This document shows positions 1 to 8,229 of a stretch of 33,898 bases of DNA, piece by piece. The notes beneath the pieces are model-generated. The model was not told the DNA's origin. It made no database searches and worked only from the letters and a program-made list of their open reading frames with translations. The DNA is from Nocardiopsis chromatogenes YIM 90109 (lineage in GTDB: Bacteria; Actinomycetota; Actinomycetes; Streptosporangiales; Streptosporangiaceae). The stretch's first letter is position 1; every line of letters begins with the position of its first letter. The position numbers were made by a program, and so were the translations under genes. The stretch lies in the NCBI RefSeq assembly GCF_000341185.1, contig NZ_ANBH01000322.1:10897-44794 (forward strand), given 5' to 3'.

Positions 1-660
1 GGTTCATCGGAGGCTCGGAAACAGCGCCCGGCCCTCGGCTGGGGCCTCTTGTCGCCGGTAGAGGTCTGCTTCGGACTCGGCCGACGGAGCCCGGTCGCGC
101 GGCGTCTCGGGGTCGGTGCCCGGCTGCTCGCCAGCCCGCGTGGGTGCTCCGGGGCGTGCGGCCGGGTCCCGGCGGGACCCGACCCACGGCGCGTTCACGC
201 AGCTCATCGGGGCACTTCCCCGGTGTCGGCATGCCCCTCACCCTTTCCCGGGCCTGAGATCCTCCATCACACCCGGAACGAGACATTGCGCCAGCTCAGC
301 GGACGCCGTCGGCAGGCGGCCCCGGACCTCCGGACTCCTCGGGCGCGACCGCACCACGATCCGGCGGGCGCACCCGCAACCCGCCCCCGGAACCGCGAAC
401 GGCGCGAGCACGCGGCCGCCCGCCCGGCCCAAAGGCGGCCGCCCCGACAGGTCGCGGGCAGACCGGCCGACATGGGCCGACAGCAGCACGACCGCCGCAT
501 GGGCAAGGGCGACGGATGCATGAACCCGGAACGTGAGCCGCCGGTTCGACGGCGCTCCGGTCGCGGTCATCGCGCCCGTCCGAGCACGCCCGCCGGCCGA
601 GAGGCGCCCCTACGGGGGGATCGCCCGGCGGGGACCCGCCGCACCGCCCCGCCCGGCCCC
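1..660. other. Left-edge region without a confident gene
   Basis: I see no recognisable gene here. The best candidate is a minus-strand reading frame at 4-207 (67 codons, ATG at 207). A GGGGAAG stretch lies about 7 bases upstream of that ATG, but the product is a proline/arginine/glutamate-rich peptide with no family I recognise. All other open frames in both directions are rich in Arg, Pro and Gly, as expected from GC-rich non-coding DNA or antisense frames. No tRNA, clear hairpin terminator or repeat was found. Confidence 0.4.
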
Positions 661-1044
661 TCAGGGGTCGCGGGGGTATTCGGCCTTCCGGGCGGCCGGG
701 GCTTCGCCGTTCGACGCCCCGTCGGACTTCTTGGACCTGGGGCCGAACATCTGCCAGGCGCGGAACCCGATGGCCGCCAAGACGAGCACGATGGCGCCCA
801 CCGCCGTCCAGGGGAAGGCGATGTCCTCGGTGTCCTCCACCGACTCCGCCGCCACGAGGACGGCGGGACTCTGCTCCTCCTCCGCGGCTCCCCGGGCGGC
901 GGTGGTGCCGGCCGCGGCAGGCGCGGCGGGCGCGGTCGCGGCAGGGGGTGCCCCGGCGGCGGAGGCCGACGCCGGGACGGGTGCGGTGAGCACCGCGACG
1001 GCGCCCAGGACCGTCGCGGCGTAGAGGAAACGCGCAGATGTCAT
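661..1044 (-). CDS. Small secreted/membrane-anchored protein, Ala-rich
   Basis: This encodes a 127-residue protein of unknown function. The N-terminus (MTSARFLYAATVLGAVAVLT) is a signal peptide with an Ala-x-Ala-type cleavage region. An Ala/Pro-rich linker and a short acidic stretch follow. A single membrane helix lies around residues 77-95 (WTAVGAIVLVLAAIGFRAW), then a short basic cytoplasmic tail (RSKKSD). The predicted topology is type I with a small extracytoplasmic domain. There is no LPXTG sortase signal. Upstream in-frame ATGs at 1059 and 1080 are possible; the latter has GGAGG only 2 bases away. I chose 1044 because the signal peptide begins there. The divergent neighbour is the alpha/beta hydrolase. 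No function is inferred. Confidence 0.6.
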   Translation of the reverse strand: MTSARFLYAATVLGAVAVLTAPVPASASAAGAPPAATAPAAPAAAGTTAARGAAEEEQSPAVLVAAESVEDTEDIAFPWTAVGAIVLVLAAIGFRAWQMFGPRSKKSDGASNGEAPAARKAEYPRDP

Positions 1045-1333
1045 GTACCTGCGATGCATGCGGTGCCGCCCGCGTTCCATCGCCTCCGCACCACGCACGC
1101 ACGCCCACGGTGGGTGGCCGGTTCCGCCCCGGGCGCCCCCGCCACTCCCCACGACTGCAACAATGGGCATTGACGAGGTTCCGGTGGAGCCGTCCGACAG
1201 CCGCACTCCGGCGGTCGCACCCCGGCGGCACCGCTCCGGCGGCCACCGGCCCGAACCTGCGGCCCCTCCCCCGCCCCCGCAGGAACGTCCGACCGACACG
1301 CGGCCCGCGCCGCTGGAAGGGGAACAGGCGACC

Positions 1334-2160
1334 GTGTCCACGCCCACCGGGACCGCCCCCGCGACCGACCGCGCCGGCGCGCCCCGCATCGCCTACGACC
1401 GCGCCGGTCGCGGCTCTCCCGTGATGCTCCTGCACGGCATCGGCCACCGGCGCCGGACCTGGTACCCGGTGATGCGCGAACTCGCCCCGCACCACGAGCT
1501 GATCGCCCTGGACCTGCCCGGATTCGGCGAGTCCACCGCACCCGCCCCGGGTGCGCCCTACGACGTGGAGTGGCTCGTCGACACCGTCCAGCGGATGTGC
1601 ACCGAACTCGGCACCGAGCGGCCGCATTTGGTGGGCAACTCCCTCGGCGGGGCGATCGCCCTGGAGCTGGGGGCGCGCGGGGCGGCGGCCTCGGTGACGG
1701 TGTTCTCCCCCGTCGGGTTCGCCCCCACAGGGAGCCGCACCGGCCTGCGGGCGCTGGCGGCCGGGGCGCGCGTGGCCGGGCTGGTCCCTGAGCCGGTGCG
1801 GGTCGCCGCGGCCACCAGCCCGCCCGTTCGATCGCCCGCCGTGTCCTGCGCGGCGACCCGTCCTCGCCCGCCGCGCAGGGGCTGGCCTTCGATGCGACGC
1901 TGGTCAGCGCCGGGTCGCCGTTCGCGCGCCTGGTACCGCACGTGGCGGGGTACCGGTTCGGCCACCGCGACGTGCCGTGCCCGGTGACGGTGGCCTGGGG
2001 CGACCGCGACCGGCTGCTCCCCCCGTCGGGGGCGCGCACGGCGCTGCGCCGCATCCCGCACGCCCGCCTGGTGTCACTGCTGGGCTGCGGGCACATCCCG
2101 ATGGCCGACGCCCCGCGCCTGGTCGCCGCCGAGATCCTGCAGACGACCCGGTCGGCCTGA
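1334..2160 (+). pseudogene. Alpha/beta hydrolase, frameshifted
   Basis: This is an alpha/beta-hydrolase fold esterase or lipase-like enzyme of unknown substrate. The GTG start at 1334 is preceded by GGAAGGGG. The N-terminal half carries the oxyanion-loop motif HGIG (residues 34-37), the strand motif ALDLPGFG (58-65) and the nucleophile elbow GNSLGG (Ser103). Near 1815-1825 the reading frame must shift by one base. Upstream coding is in one frame. Downstream, from about 1822, a different frame continues with a cap-domain sequence (ARSIARRVLRGDPSSPAAQG), the acid-containing WGDRDRL and the catalytic histidine GCGHIP, ending at 2160. A one-base deletion in the CCGCCCG context explains it. It is either a real inactivation or a sequence error, since both halves still look like conserved coding sequence. 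Confidence 0.75.
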
Positions 2161-2173
2161 GCGACCGGCGGGT

Positions 2174-2659
2174 TCAGCGCAGGTCGAGCCCGTAGGCCAG
2201 CAGGGTGAGCCCGGGCAGCGGCTCCCAGTCGCGGTCCGGCAGGCGCAGGAACCCGCGCCGCTCGTAGATGCGCTGCGCGGCGGCCATCGTCGGCTGCGTG
2301 GACAGCACCACCCGGTGCGCCCCCTCGGCCGCCGACCGCTCCACCACCGCCTCGACCAGGGCGCGCCCGACGCCGCGCCCGCGTGCCGCCGGGGAGACCG
2401 CCAGTGCGCGCACCTCGGTCTCCTCAGGGCCCCGGGCGACCTCGCTCGACGGCCGGTAGTCCTGCAGCATCACCGTGCCCAGCAGGGCACCGTCGGCGTC
2501 CTCGGCGACCAGTACCTCTCCGCCGCCGTCGGCGCCGAGCCTGCGCAGGACCTCCGCGTAGTCCGGGCCGGCCTTGAGCATCCCGTCCGCTTCGTAGGCG
2601 GCGACCCGCAGATCCCCGACCGCCTCCCGCTCCTCCGGACGCACACGACGAATGATCAT
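2174..2659 (-). CDS. GNAT family N-acetyltransferase
   Basis: This is a 161-residue acetyl-CoA-dependent N-acetyltransferase of the GNAT fold; its acceptor substrate cannot be read from the sequence. Motif A is clear: strand EVRALAVSPAARGRGVGRAL with the R-G-R-G-V-G pyrophosphate-binding loop. A typical C-terminal segment follows (AAQRIYERRGFLRL). Its length is normal for a single-domain GNAT. The ATG at 2659 starts the conserved MIIRRVRPEER strand. No strong Shine-Dalgarno sequence precedes it, so translation may depend on the gene upstream on the same strand (VWA protein, 43 bases away). The gene converges on the frameshifted hydrolase with only 13 bases between stops. Confidence 0.8.
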   Translation of the reverse strand: MIIRRVRPEEREAVGDLRVAAYEADGMLKAGPDYAEVLRRLGADGGGEVLVAEDADGALLGTVMLQDYRPSSEVARGPEETEVRALAVSPAARGRGVGRALVEAVVERSAAEGAHRVVLSTQPTMAAAQRIYERRGFLRLPDRDWEPLPGLTLLAYGLDLR

Positions 2660-2702
2660 GCGCCCGAGTGAACCAGACGTCGACGACAGCGGCGCACGGA
2701 GG

Positions 2703-4505
2703 TCACGCGACCTCGAACACCGGGCCCCTGGGGCGGAACGGGAGCCGCTGCCCCTTCGGCACCAGGTAGGCGTGCTCCCTGCGCACGCGCAGCACATCGC
2801 AGGCGGTGTCGGTGACGACGAGGACCGGCGCCCCGGGCGGGAAGTCCTCCGCCGCGTGCAGCAGGTCCACCCCGGGCTGCAGCACCGTTCCTCCCCCGCC
2901 CTTGACGCGCACCCGCCCCCCGATCTCGTGCGGCTGCAGGTACCCCGCGTCATAGGGGGCCGCGTCGCAGAAGACCACGCGCGCTGCGGGCACGTCCCGC
3001 GCCTCGGCGTAGGAGGCGATCGCTCCGAGGGCCTTGCCCATGAGCCGGTTGCCCATCGACCCCGAGGTGTCCAGAACGACGCCGAACGTGCACCGCGCGA
3101 TCTCCTCCGGCGGGAAGTACCGCCCCGCGCGCGGGATGTCGGGTGTGGAGGCCTGCCGACGCGCCGGGCGGGCGAAGCTGCGCACCGCCTCGGGCCGGGG
3201 CACGAACTCGTCGAACCAGCGCGCGAGCTGTACGTCCCACGGCGGCGGCGGGTGCGCCAAGGCGCGGATCTCCGACTCCAGCCCGACCGGCACCAGCCCC
3301 CGGTCTTGGCTGACGTGCAGCTCCAGCCCCTGCACCAGGCCCCGGCGGTAGAACTCGTCGAGATCGACGTAGTCCTTGGGGCGGTGCGCCAGCGGCTCGC
3401 CCAGGACGTCGCTCCCGCCCTTGCCGCGCAGCGTGGCCATGCGCCGCATGCGCCGCCGGTCGGTGGCGATGCGGTCGTACACCTCCTCGGCCGACATCCC
3501 GGCGAGCCGCGGGTCGTACAGCAGCCCTTGCGGCATGTCCCCCACGCCCATCTCGACCAGCCACCCGTTGATGACGTAGTCGCAGGCCACGTTGAACAGG
3601 AAGTGGTCCCTGGGGCCGCACCGGTCCGCGTGCCGGAGGGCGGCGTGCAGCATCTCGTGGGCCAGGATGAAGCGCCATTCCTCCTCGGTCTGCTCGCGCA
3701 GCGGGTTCACGTAGATCTCGCCCGCGGAGGCGTCGACCGCGGCCACCGAGATGTCGTGGGCGCGCGCGAGGTCGGCGTCGGCCACGACCTCCATACCGGC
3801 GGCGATGCCGCCGAGCAGCGGGTAGGAGGACACGAACCAGCCCAGCGCGCGCTCCCAGGGGTCCCGCTCGTGCCGCCGCTTGGTGCGGTGCCCGGTGCGC
3901 GCCCCGGCGTCCTCCATCGCCTCGGCCATGGTGCGCGCCAGGCCGTGTGCGAACTCCCGACTCCAGTCGGGCGGGTCGTACCAGGACCTCCACGGCACCA
4001 GCAGCTGGTCGTCACCCGTGCCCGCCACACCGCACGCCTCCAGCCCGGCGGGGATGCCGTCCCGGCGCCAGCGCCGGGCCAGCTCCTCCTCATCGCCGCC
4101 CGGGACGGGCGGATGCGGCGGGAACGGCGATGCCCCCACGGAGAAGGTCTCCTGGAAGCGGACCACCGCGGCGCAGCGCGCGGCGAGCGCGAAGCGGTCC
4201 GGCTCCTCCCGTTCGCCCACCGCCGCAGGGACGTGCCCGAACCCCAGGTGCAGCAGGCAGTGCGCCAGAACCCAGGCCCACTCGTGGGGTTCGGCGATGC
4301 GCTTGGGGTGGACGTGCACGGTGCCGTTGGAGTCGACCGCCGCCCAGCCGTCCGGCGGTACGTCCCCGCAGTCCTCACGGCAGTAGTTGGGCGCCATCGA
4401 CCCCAGGGCCCTGTTCCCGGCGACGATCCTGCACCCTTCGAGGAACGCCTTGGCCGCCGGGTCGGGCCGCGTCCCCCCCTTCTTCCCCCGGACGCCCCTG
4501 GTCAC
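2703..4505 (-). CDS. VWA-like / metallopeptidase-like protein (DUF2201 type)
   Basis: This is a 600-residue protein of the VWA-like family that partners MoxR-type ATPases; its cellular role is unknown. The central part has a zincin-like motif AHEMLHA (His283, Glu284, His287). An earlier copy-like segment AHCLLHLGFGH (81-91) has Cys in place of the Glu. The C-terminal domain is von Willebrand A-like with a MIDAS motif DTSGSMG (479-485) and a later VTDTACD strand. The GTG start shares four bases (GTGA, 4502-4505) with the stop of the upstream ATPase, so translation is coupled. The family often pairs with AAA ATPases as a chaperone-like complex. This pair carries both a metal-binding peptidase-like centre and a VWA domain. 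Confidence 0.85.
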   Translation of the reverse strand: MTRGVRGKKGGTRPDPAAKAFLEGCRIVAGNRALGSMAPNYCREDCGDVPPDGWAAVDSNGTVHVHPKRIAEPHEWAWVLAHCLLHLGFGHVPAAVGEREEPDRFALAARCAAVVRFQETFSVGASPFPPHPPVPGGDEEELARRWRRDGIPAGLEACGVAGTGDDQLLVPWRSWYDPPDWSREFAHGLARTMAEAMEDAGARTGHRTKRRHERDPWERALGWFVSSYPLLGGIAAGMEVVADADLARAHDISVAAVDASAGEIYVNPLREQTEEEWRFILAHEMLHAALRHADRCGPRDHFLFNVACDYVINGWLVEMGVGDMPQGLLYDPRLAGMSAEEVYDRIATDRRRMRRMATLRGKGGSDVLGEPLAHRPKDYVDLDEFYRRGLVQGLELHVSQDRGLVPVGLESEIRALAHPPPPWDVQLARWFDEFVPRPEAVRSFARPARRQASTPDIPRAGRYFPPEEIARCTFGVVLDTSGSMGNRLMGKALGAIASYAEARDVPAARVVFCDAAPYDAGYLQPHEIGGRVRVKGGGGTVLQPGVDLLHAAEDFPPGAPVLVVTDTACDVLRVRREHAYLVPKGQRLPFRPRGPVFEVA

Positions 4506-5563
4506 CGCCGGGCCTCGACCAGGCGCGGCATGTCGCGCGCCGCCTCGACCAGGAACCAGGACGGCAGCAGCGGCAGCCCGTCCGCGTCCTCGGCGACGAC
4601 GGTGCGCGCCACCTCCACGGAGATCTCGGCGAGCTGCACCAGCAGCGACTTGGCCCGGTGGGCGAACTGCATCGCCGACGGGGAGGCGTGCTCGCGGGAG
4701 GCGGGCAGCTCCTTGGCCAGGCGGCCGCGGAAGGACTCGGCCAGGAAGTACAGCAGGTCGCGGTCCTCGACCGCGGAGGGCCAGCGCGCATCGCCCTTGA
4801 TGACGGCCTCCAGACCGAACCGGCTGCGCACGATCTTGGCGTAGCCGCAGAACGCGGTGGCGTGCGCGGGGGTGAGGGTGCCGTGCGCGACGACCTGCAG
4901 CGTCTCGTCGTCCACGTCCTCGCCGAAGGAGTGCAGCGCGTCGGAGAGCATGTGCCAGGAGCGCGGCGTGGAGAACGGCTCCTCGTTCTTGGGCGGGGCC
5001 GACCACAGGTGGTCGGGGCGGTCGGTGATGTGGTCCGTGATCCAGGGGTGGATGCCGTTCCCGGCCGCCCAGGCGAGCCAGTCGGTGGCCGAGGCCCGCA
5101 GGTGCACGTGGGTGAGCCGGTTGACCAGGGCCGAGGCGATGGGGCGGGCCAGGGCGTTGTCGGAGGCGCGGTTGCCCGCGCCGATGACGATGCTGCCCGG
5201 GGGCAGCTCGTAGCCGCCGATGCGCCGGTCCAGGATCAGCGAGTAGAACGCCTTCTGCACGTCCGGGGTGGCGGCGTTGAGCTCGTCGAGAAACAGGCAG
5301 TAGGGCTCGTCGCGGGCGATGGCCTCGGGCGGGCAGAACACCGAGCGGCCGTCGCGGATCTGCGGAACCCCGATCAGGTCCTCGGGTGCGAGCTGGGTGC
5401 CGAGCAGGCTGACGCACTCCAGGCCCAAGGACTCGGCGAAGGACCGCACGAGCGAGGACTTGCCGATGCCGGGGGCGCCCCACAGGAAGACGGGGCGCAC
5501 AGTGGCCAGGCCCAGGAGGAGTTCGGGGACGCGCGCGGGCGTGACGGTGACGGCGGCCTGCAA
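4502..5563 (-). CDS. MoxR-type AAA+ ATPase
   Basis: This is a 353-residue AAA+ ATPase of the MoxR/YehL kind, expected to form a hexameric remodelling motor for the VWA protein encoded just downstream. Walker A is GAPGIGKS (29-36), Walker B is FLDEL (91-95), and the sensor-1-like motif is GAGN (128-131). I chose a TTG start at 5563. The sequence AAGGAG lies 7 bases upstream of it, and the conserved N-terminal helix begins there. Longer in-frame ATG starts (for example 5665) would add an Arg/Pro-rich leader without coding character. The stop overlaps the GTG of the VWA gene. The 5' region 5564-5800 has no other gene. Confidence 0.88.
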   Translation of the reverse strand: MQAAVTVTPARVPELLLGLATVRPVFLWGAPGIGKSSLVRSFAESLGLECVSLLGTQLAPEDLIGVPQIRDGRSVFCPPEAIARDEPYCLFLDELNAATPDVQKAFYSLILDRRIGGYELPPGSIVIGAGNRASDNALARPIASALVNRLTHVHLRASATDWLAWAAGNGIHPWITDHITDRPDHLWSAPPKNEEPFSTPRSWHMLSDALHSFGEDVDDETLQVVAHGTLTPAHATAFCGYAKIVRSRFGLEAVIKGDARWPSAVEDRDLLYFLAESFRGRLAKELPASREHASPSAMQFAHRAKSLLVQLAEISVEVARTVVAEDADGLPLLPSWFLVEAARDMPRLVEARR

Positions 5564-5760
5564 GCAGGGGCTCCTTGTCGCGAGCAGAGGGGGGAGGGGC
5601 GGGGATGCGGGGGCGTTCCTCGGGCGGAACGGGACCGAACGCGCAGGGGCGCCCCGCGCCCGCACAAGAGTGCGGCGGCGGGGCGCCCTGGCACAAGCGG
5701 TTTTCGGTCCCCTGTCGGAGGACGGGGATCCAGGATATGCGGTCCGGCCCTCAGACGGCG

Positions 5761-5805
5761 GCCGTCACTCCGCCGTCACTCCGCGGTCAATACGCCGCGG
5801 TCAAT
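5761..5805. repeat. Two short direct repeats
   Basis: The 11-mer GCCGTCACTCC occurs twice in tandem (5761-5771 and 5772-5782). The 11-mer CCGCGGTCAAT follows twice (5781-5791 and 5795-5805). The last copy overlaps the methyltransferase stop codon. The stretch lies between the 3' end of the methyltransferase gene and the start region of the AAA ATPase gene. Its function is unknown; it could be simple slippage or a regulatory site for the ATPase operon. Confidence 0.6.
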
Positions 5806-6586
5806 CCGCGCTGACGCGGATCTTGGACTGCCCGTGCGGCAGCTCCTCCCAGTCGTCCATGAACCGGGCCGACAGGCCGTGCTTCTCCGCCAGCGCGACC
5901 AGCGTCTCGGTCCGGTAGTAGAAGTCCTCCCGCAGGACGTGGTGCTCGGCGCCCTCGGTGCGGTCGAAGGTGAAGTCGAAGAAGCCCTTCGGAGCGAGGA
6001 TCCGCCCCACGTTCGCCAGGGCCTCGTCGATGACCTCGATCGGCGAGTGCGAGAAGACGCTGTGCGCGTGGACCACGTCGAACCTCCCCTCCGGAAGGAA
6101 GGAGAAGGTCAGGTCGCGCGTGAGCGTCAGGTGCGGCAGCTTGGCCTGCAGCCCGCGCTCGGCCAGTACACCGGTCGCCGAGGCCAGGATGTCCGGCGAG
6201 ATGTCGATGCCGTAGTAGTTGCCCTCGTCGAGGTACTCGATGAACCGCCAGCCCGCCCGCAGGTTACCGCAGCCGATGTCGAGCAGCCGGTGCTCCGGGC
6301 CCAGCCCGTGCCCGACCAGGTAGTCGAACTGCATCCGGCCCAGCGCAAGCCACCGCTTCTCGGACTGGCTGCCCACGGCGGCCTTCGGGTCGCGCGCGGT
6401 GTCCGAGGCCATCACGGCGCGGTAGTAGGAGACGTGGTCGCCCCGGTGGCGGATCCGCAGGGCGGCGTCGCGCAGGGCCCGCGAGGCGTACGGCACCACC
6501 CGCGCCGGGTTGCGCAGGGCGTAGCGCAGCTTGTGGCCGAGGGAGGACCGGTCGGCGGCCAGCGCTCCCGCCTTCTTGTCGGGCAT
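5801..6586 (-). CDS. Class I SAM-dependent methyltransferase
   Basis: This is a 261-residue methyltransferase. The SAM-binding motif I is LLDIGCGNLR (101-110), followed by the motif II-like YYGIDIS, the post-motif FDVVHAHSVFSH and a C-terminal FDFTFD strand. About 80 N-terminal residues are basic and helical, as in methyltransferases acting on glycans, lipids or small molecules. The target is not predictable. The start at 6586 has AGAGGAG about 9 bases upstream. An in-frame ATG at 6613 is possible but has a weaker ribosome site. The gene is monocistronic, with the decayed phosphonate transporter upstream on the same strand. Confidence 0.8.
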   Translation of the reverse strand: MPDKKAGALAADRSSLGHKLRYALRNPARVVPYASRALRDAALRIRHRGDHVSYYRAVMASDTARDPKAAVGSQSEKRWLALGRMQFDYLVGHGLGPEHRLLDIGCGNLRAGWRFIEYLDEGNYYGIDISPDILASATGVLAERGLQAKLPHLTLTRDLTFSFLPEGRFDVVHAHSVFSHSPIEVIDEALANVGRILAPKGFFDFTFDRTEGAEHHVLREDFYYRTETLVALAEKHGLSARFMDDWEELPHGQSKIRVSAD

Positions 6587-6802
6587 CACTCTCAACTCCT
6601 CTTGCTTCCTCACTGCCCACCGGATCCCGTATCCGATCCTCCACCGCGGGCCCGGCGCAGGCCCGCAGTGACACGGGCCGGATGCGCGCGCCGTCGGGGG
6701 GCGGTCGCCGCGCGCGGCCGGGGGCGGGCGCGGAATGCGGGCGCTCGGCGGTGACCCTACTCGCCCCGCCCCGTGTCCGGAATCCCTGGGGCGCCGGGCT
6801 TT

Positions 6803-7218
6803 TCAGGCCGCGACGGGGCGCAGCCGGAAGGCCAGGCCCTCCACCGCCACCACCACCGCGAACACCATCAGCGTGAAAAGTTGACGGTCCCGAACCCCTG
6901 CACGCGTGCCGCGTCGAGCGGTTCGTCGCCGATGCCGCCCGCTCCGACGATGCCCAGCGCCGTGGCCGACCGGATGTCCACGTCGAGCCGGTACGTCAGG
7001 CGCCCGTACCGCCCGCCGCCCACACCGTCGGCGAGGTGCGCGGCACCACCGACGGCACGGTGGCGGCGGTGACGATGGCGAGGGTCTCCAGCAGCGGCGC
7101 TGGTCAGTGCCGCAGCCGCAGAGGCCGGGCGCGGACGCGGCAGGGGGCGCGGCCCGGCCCCTCCGCCCGGCGTCCCGGTCGGTGCAGTCGGAGAAGGCGG
7201 AGCGGGGGCGGTCGTCAT
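6803..7218 (-). pseudogene. phnE: Remnant of phosphonate ABC permease (phnE-like)
   Basis: This is the debris of a PhnE-type membrane permease. Reading from 7218 downwards there is a start-like MTTAPAPP, then at 7094-7071 LLETLAIV followed by TAATVPSVV, which resembles the N-terminal periplasmic/TM1 entry of PhnE. An in-frame TGA sits just upstream of it. A different frame then shows YRLDVDIRSATALGIVGAGG followed by IG, which is the conserved C-terminal permease signature. After another frame change at a T-run near 6875-6880 the last helix FTLMVFAVVVAVEGLAFRLR ends at 6803. The middle of the protein, including most membrane helices, is missing. At least one internal deletion, two frame changes and a nonsense codon make it non-functional. 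The family assignment rests on motif recall only. Confidence 0.6.
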
Positions 7219-7326
7219 CGCCGCGCGGCCGCCGCGCAGGCCCACCTCCCGGTCGCCCCAGGACAGGGCCAGGTCGACCCGGTGCGACCTGCACAGCACG
7301 GTGAGGCGCTCCTCGGCGGCCACTCG
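7219..7326 (-). pseudogene. phnC: Remnant of phosphonate ABC ATPase C-terminus (phnC-like)
   Basis: About 35 codons read RLTVLCRSHRVDLALSWGDR and then EVGLRGGR. This is the end of the nucleotide-binding domain of PhnC-type importers: the H-loop region, usually xxxxHQVDLA, followed by DRIxGLRxGR. It lies directly upstream of and in frame with the phnE-like start at 7218, as expected for a phnC-phnE operon. All Walker motifs are missing. The fragment stops at the end of the neighbouring SDR gene (7330), so a deletion or insertion joined the steroid cluster to the relic here. Confidence 0.55.
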
Positions 7327-7329
7327 CTC

Positions 7330-8229
7330 CTACACCCCGTAGACCGGTTCCGGCGGGGGCGCCTGGGCCACGAGGTCCGCCACGGCGCCGCCGACGTCGG
7401 CGGGGTCCCACCGGGCCGGGCGCACGGCCTCCGGTCCCGGGCGGTAGCCGTCCATCAGGCGGATGCGCCCGCCCTCCGCCTCGAAGACCCGGCCCGTCAC
7501 CGCCTCCGCGCCGTCCGACCCCAGCCACACCGCCAGTGGGGAGACGTTGGCCGGGTCCATGGCGTCGAAGCCCTCCTCCGGCTCGGCCATCCGGTCGGCG
7601 AAGACGCCTTCGGTCATCCGGGTGCGCGCCGCCGGGGCGATCGCGTTCACGCCCACCCCGTACCGTCCCAGCTCGGCGGCGGCCACCAGGGTCAGCGCGG
7701 CCACCCCCGCCTTCGCCGCCGCGTAGTTGGCCTGCCCGACGCTGCCCAGCAGCCCCGCGCCGGAGGAGGTGTTCACCACGCGCGCCCGGGGGCGCCGCCC
7801 CGCCTTGGCCTCAGCCCTCCAGTGGGCGGCCGCCTCCCGCAGCGCCAGGAAGTGCCCGCGCAGGTGCACCCGCACCACGGCGTCCCAGTCGTCCTCGGTG
7901 AGGTTGACCAGCATCCGGTCGCGCACGAACCCGGCGTTGTTCACCAGCGTGTCGAGGCGCCCGTAGGACTCCAGGGCGGTGCGCACCGCTCCCTGGGCCC
8001 CGTCGGCCGAGGCGATGTCGCCGGTGCAGGCCACGGCCTCGCCGCCGCGCGCCCGGATCTCGGCGGCGGTCTCCCGCGCAGGGCCGTCGGCCCCTCCGGT
8101 GCCGTCCGGGCCGACGCCCAGGTCGTTGACGACCACACGGGCGCCCTGCCGGGCGAACTCCAGCGCGTGCGCCCGCCCAAGCCCGCGCCCGGCCCCGGTG
8201 ACCAGGACGACTCTGTGCTCACAGATCAC
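7330..8229 (-). CDS. SDR oxidoreductase, Rv3548c-like (steroid C/D ring cluster)
   Basis: This is a 299-residue short-chain dehydrogenase/reductase. The NAD(P) motif TGAGRGLG spans 11-18, NNAG 97-100, and the catalytic triad is Ser155/156, Tyr169 and Lys173. It has the long C-terminal extension typical of Rv3548c-like enzymes of the KstR2 regulon. The exact steroid intermediate it oxidises or reduces is unsettled. The GTG start at 8229 is chosen because AAAGGAG lies 7 bases upstream; longer in-frame starts run into the next gene. It overlaps the 3' end of the upstream SDR by 11 bases, so both belong to one leftward operon starting from the KstR2-like site at 9073. Confidence 0.85.
   Translation of the reverse strand: MICEHRVVLVTGAGRGLGRAHALEFARQGARVVVNDLGVGPDGTGGADGPARETAAEIRARGGEAVACTGDIASADGAQGAVRTALESYGRLDTLVNNAGFVRDRMLVNLTEDDWDAVVRVHLRGHFLALREAAAHWRAEAKAGRRPRARVVNTSSGAGLLGSVGQANYAAAKAGVAALTLVAAAELGRYGVGVNAIAPAARTRMTEGVFADRMAEPEEGFDAMDPANVSPLAVWLGSDGAEAVTGRVFEAEGGRIRLMDGYRPGPEAVRPARWDPADVGGAVADLVAQAPPPEPVYGV

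Noticed and set aside
2652-4844. 730-codon plus-strand open frame
   Set aside because: It is antisense to the VWA protein gene. No promoter, ribosome site or domain.
3947-6754. 935-codon plus-strand open frame
   Set aside because: It is antisense to the MoxR/VWA and methyltransferase genes. Long antisense frames are expected when the third codon position is almost always G or C; the translation is Arg/Gly/Val-rich with no motif.
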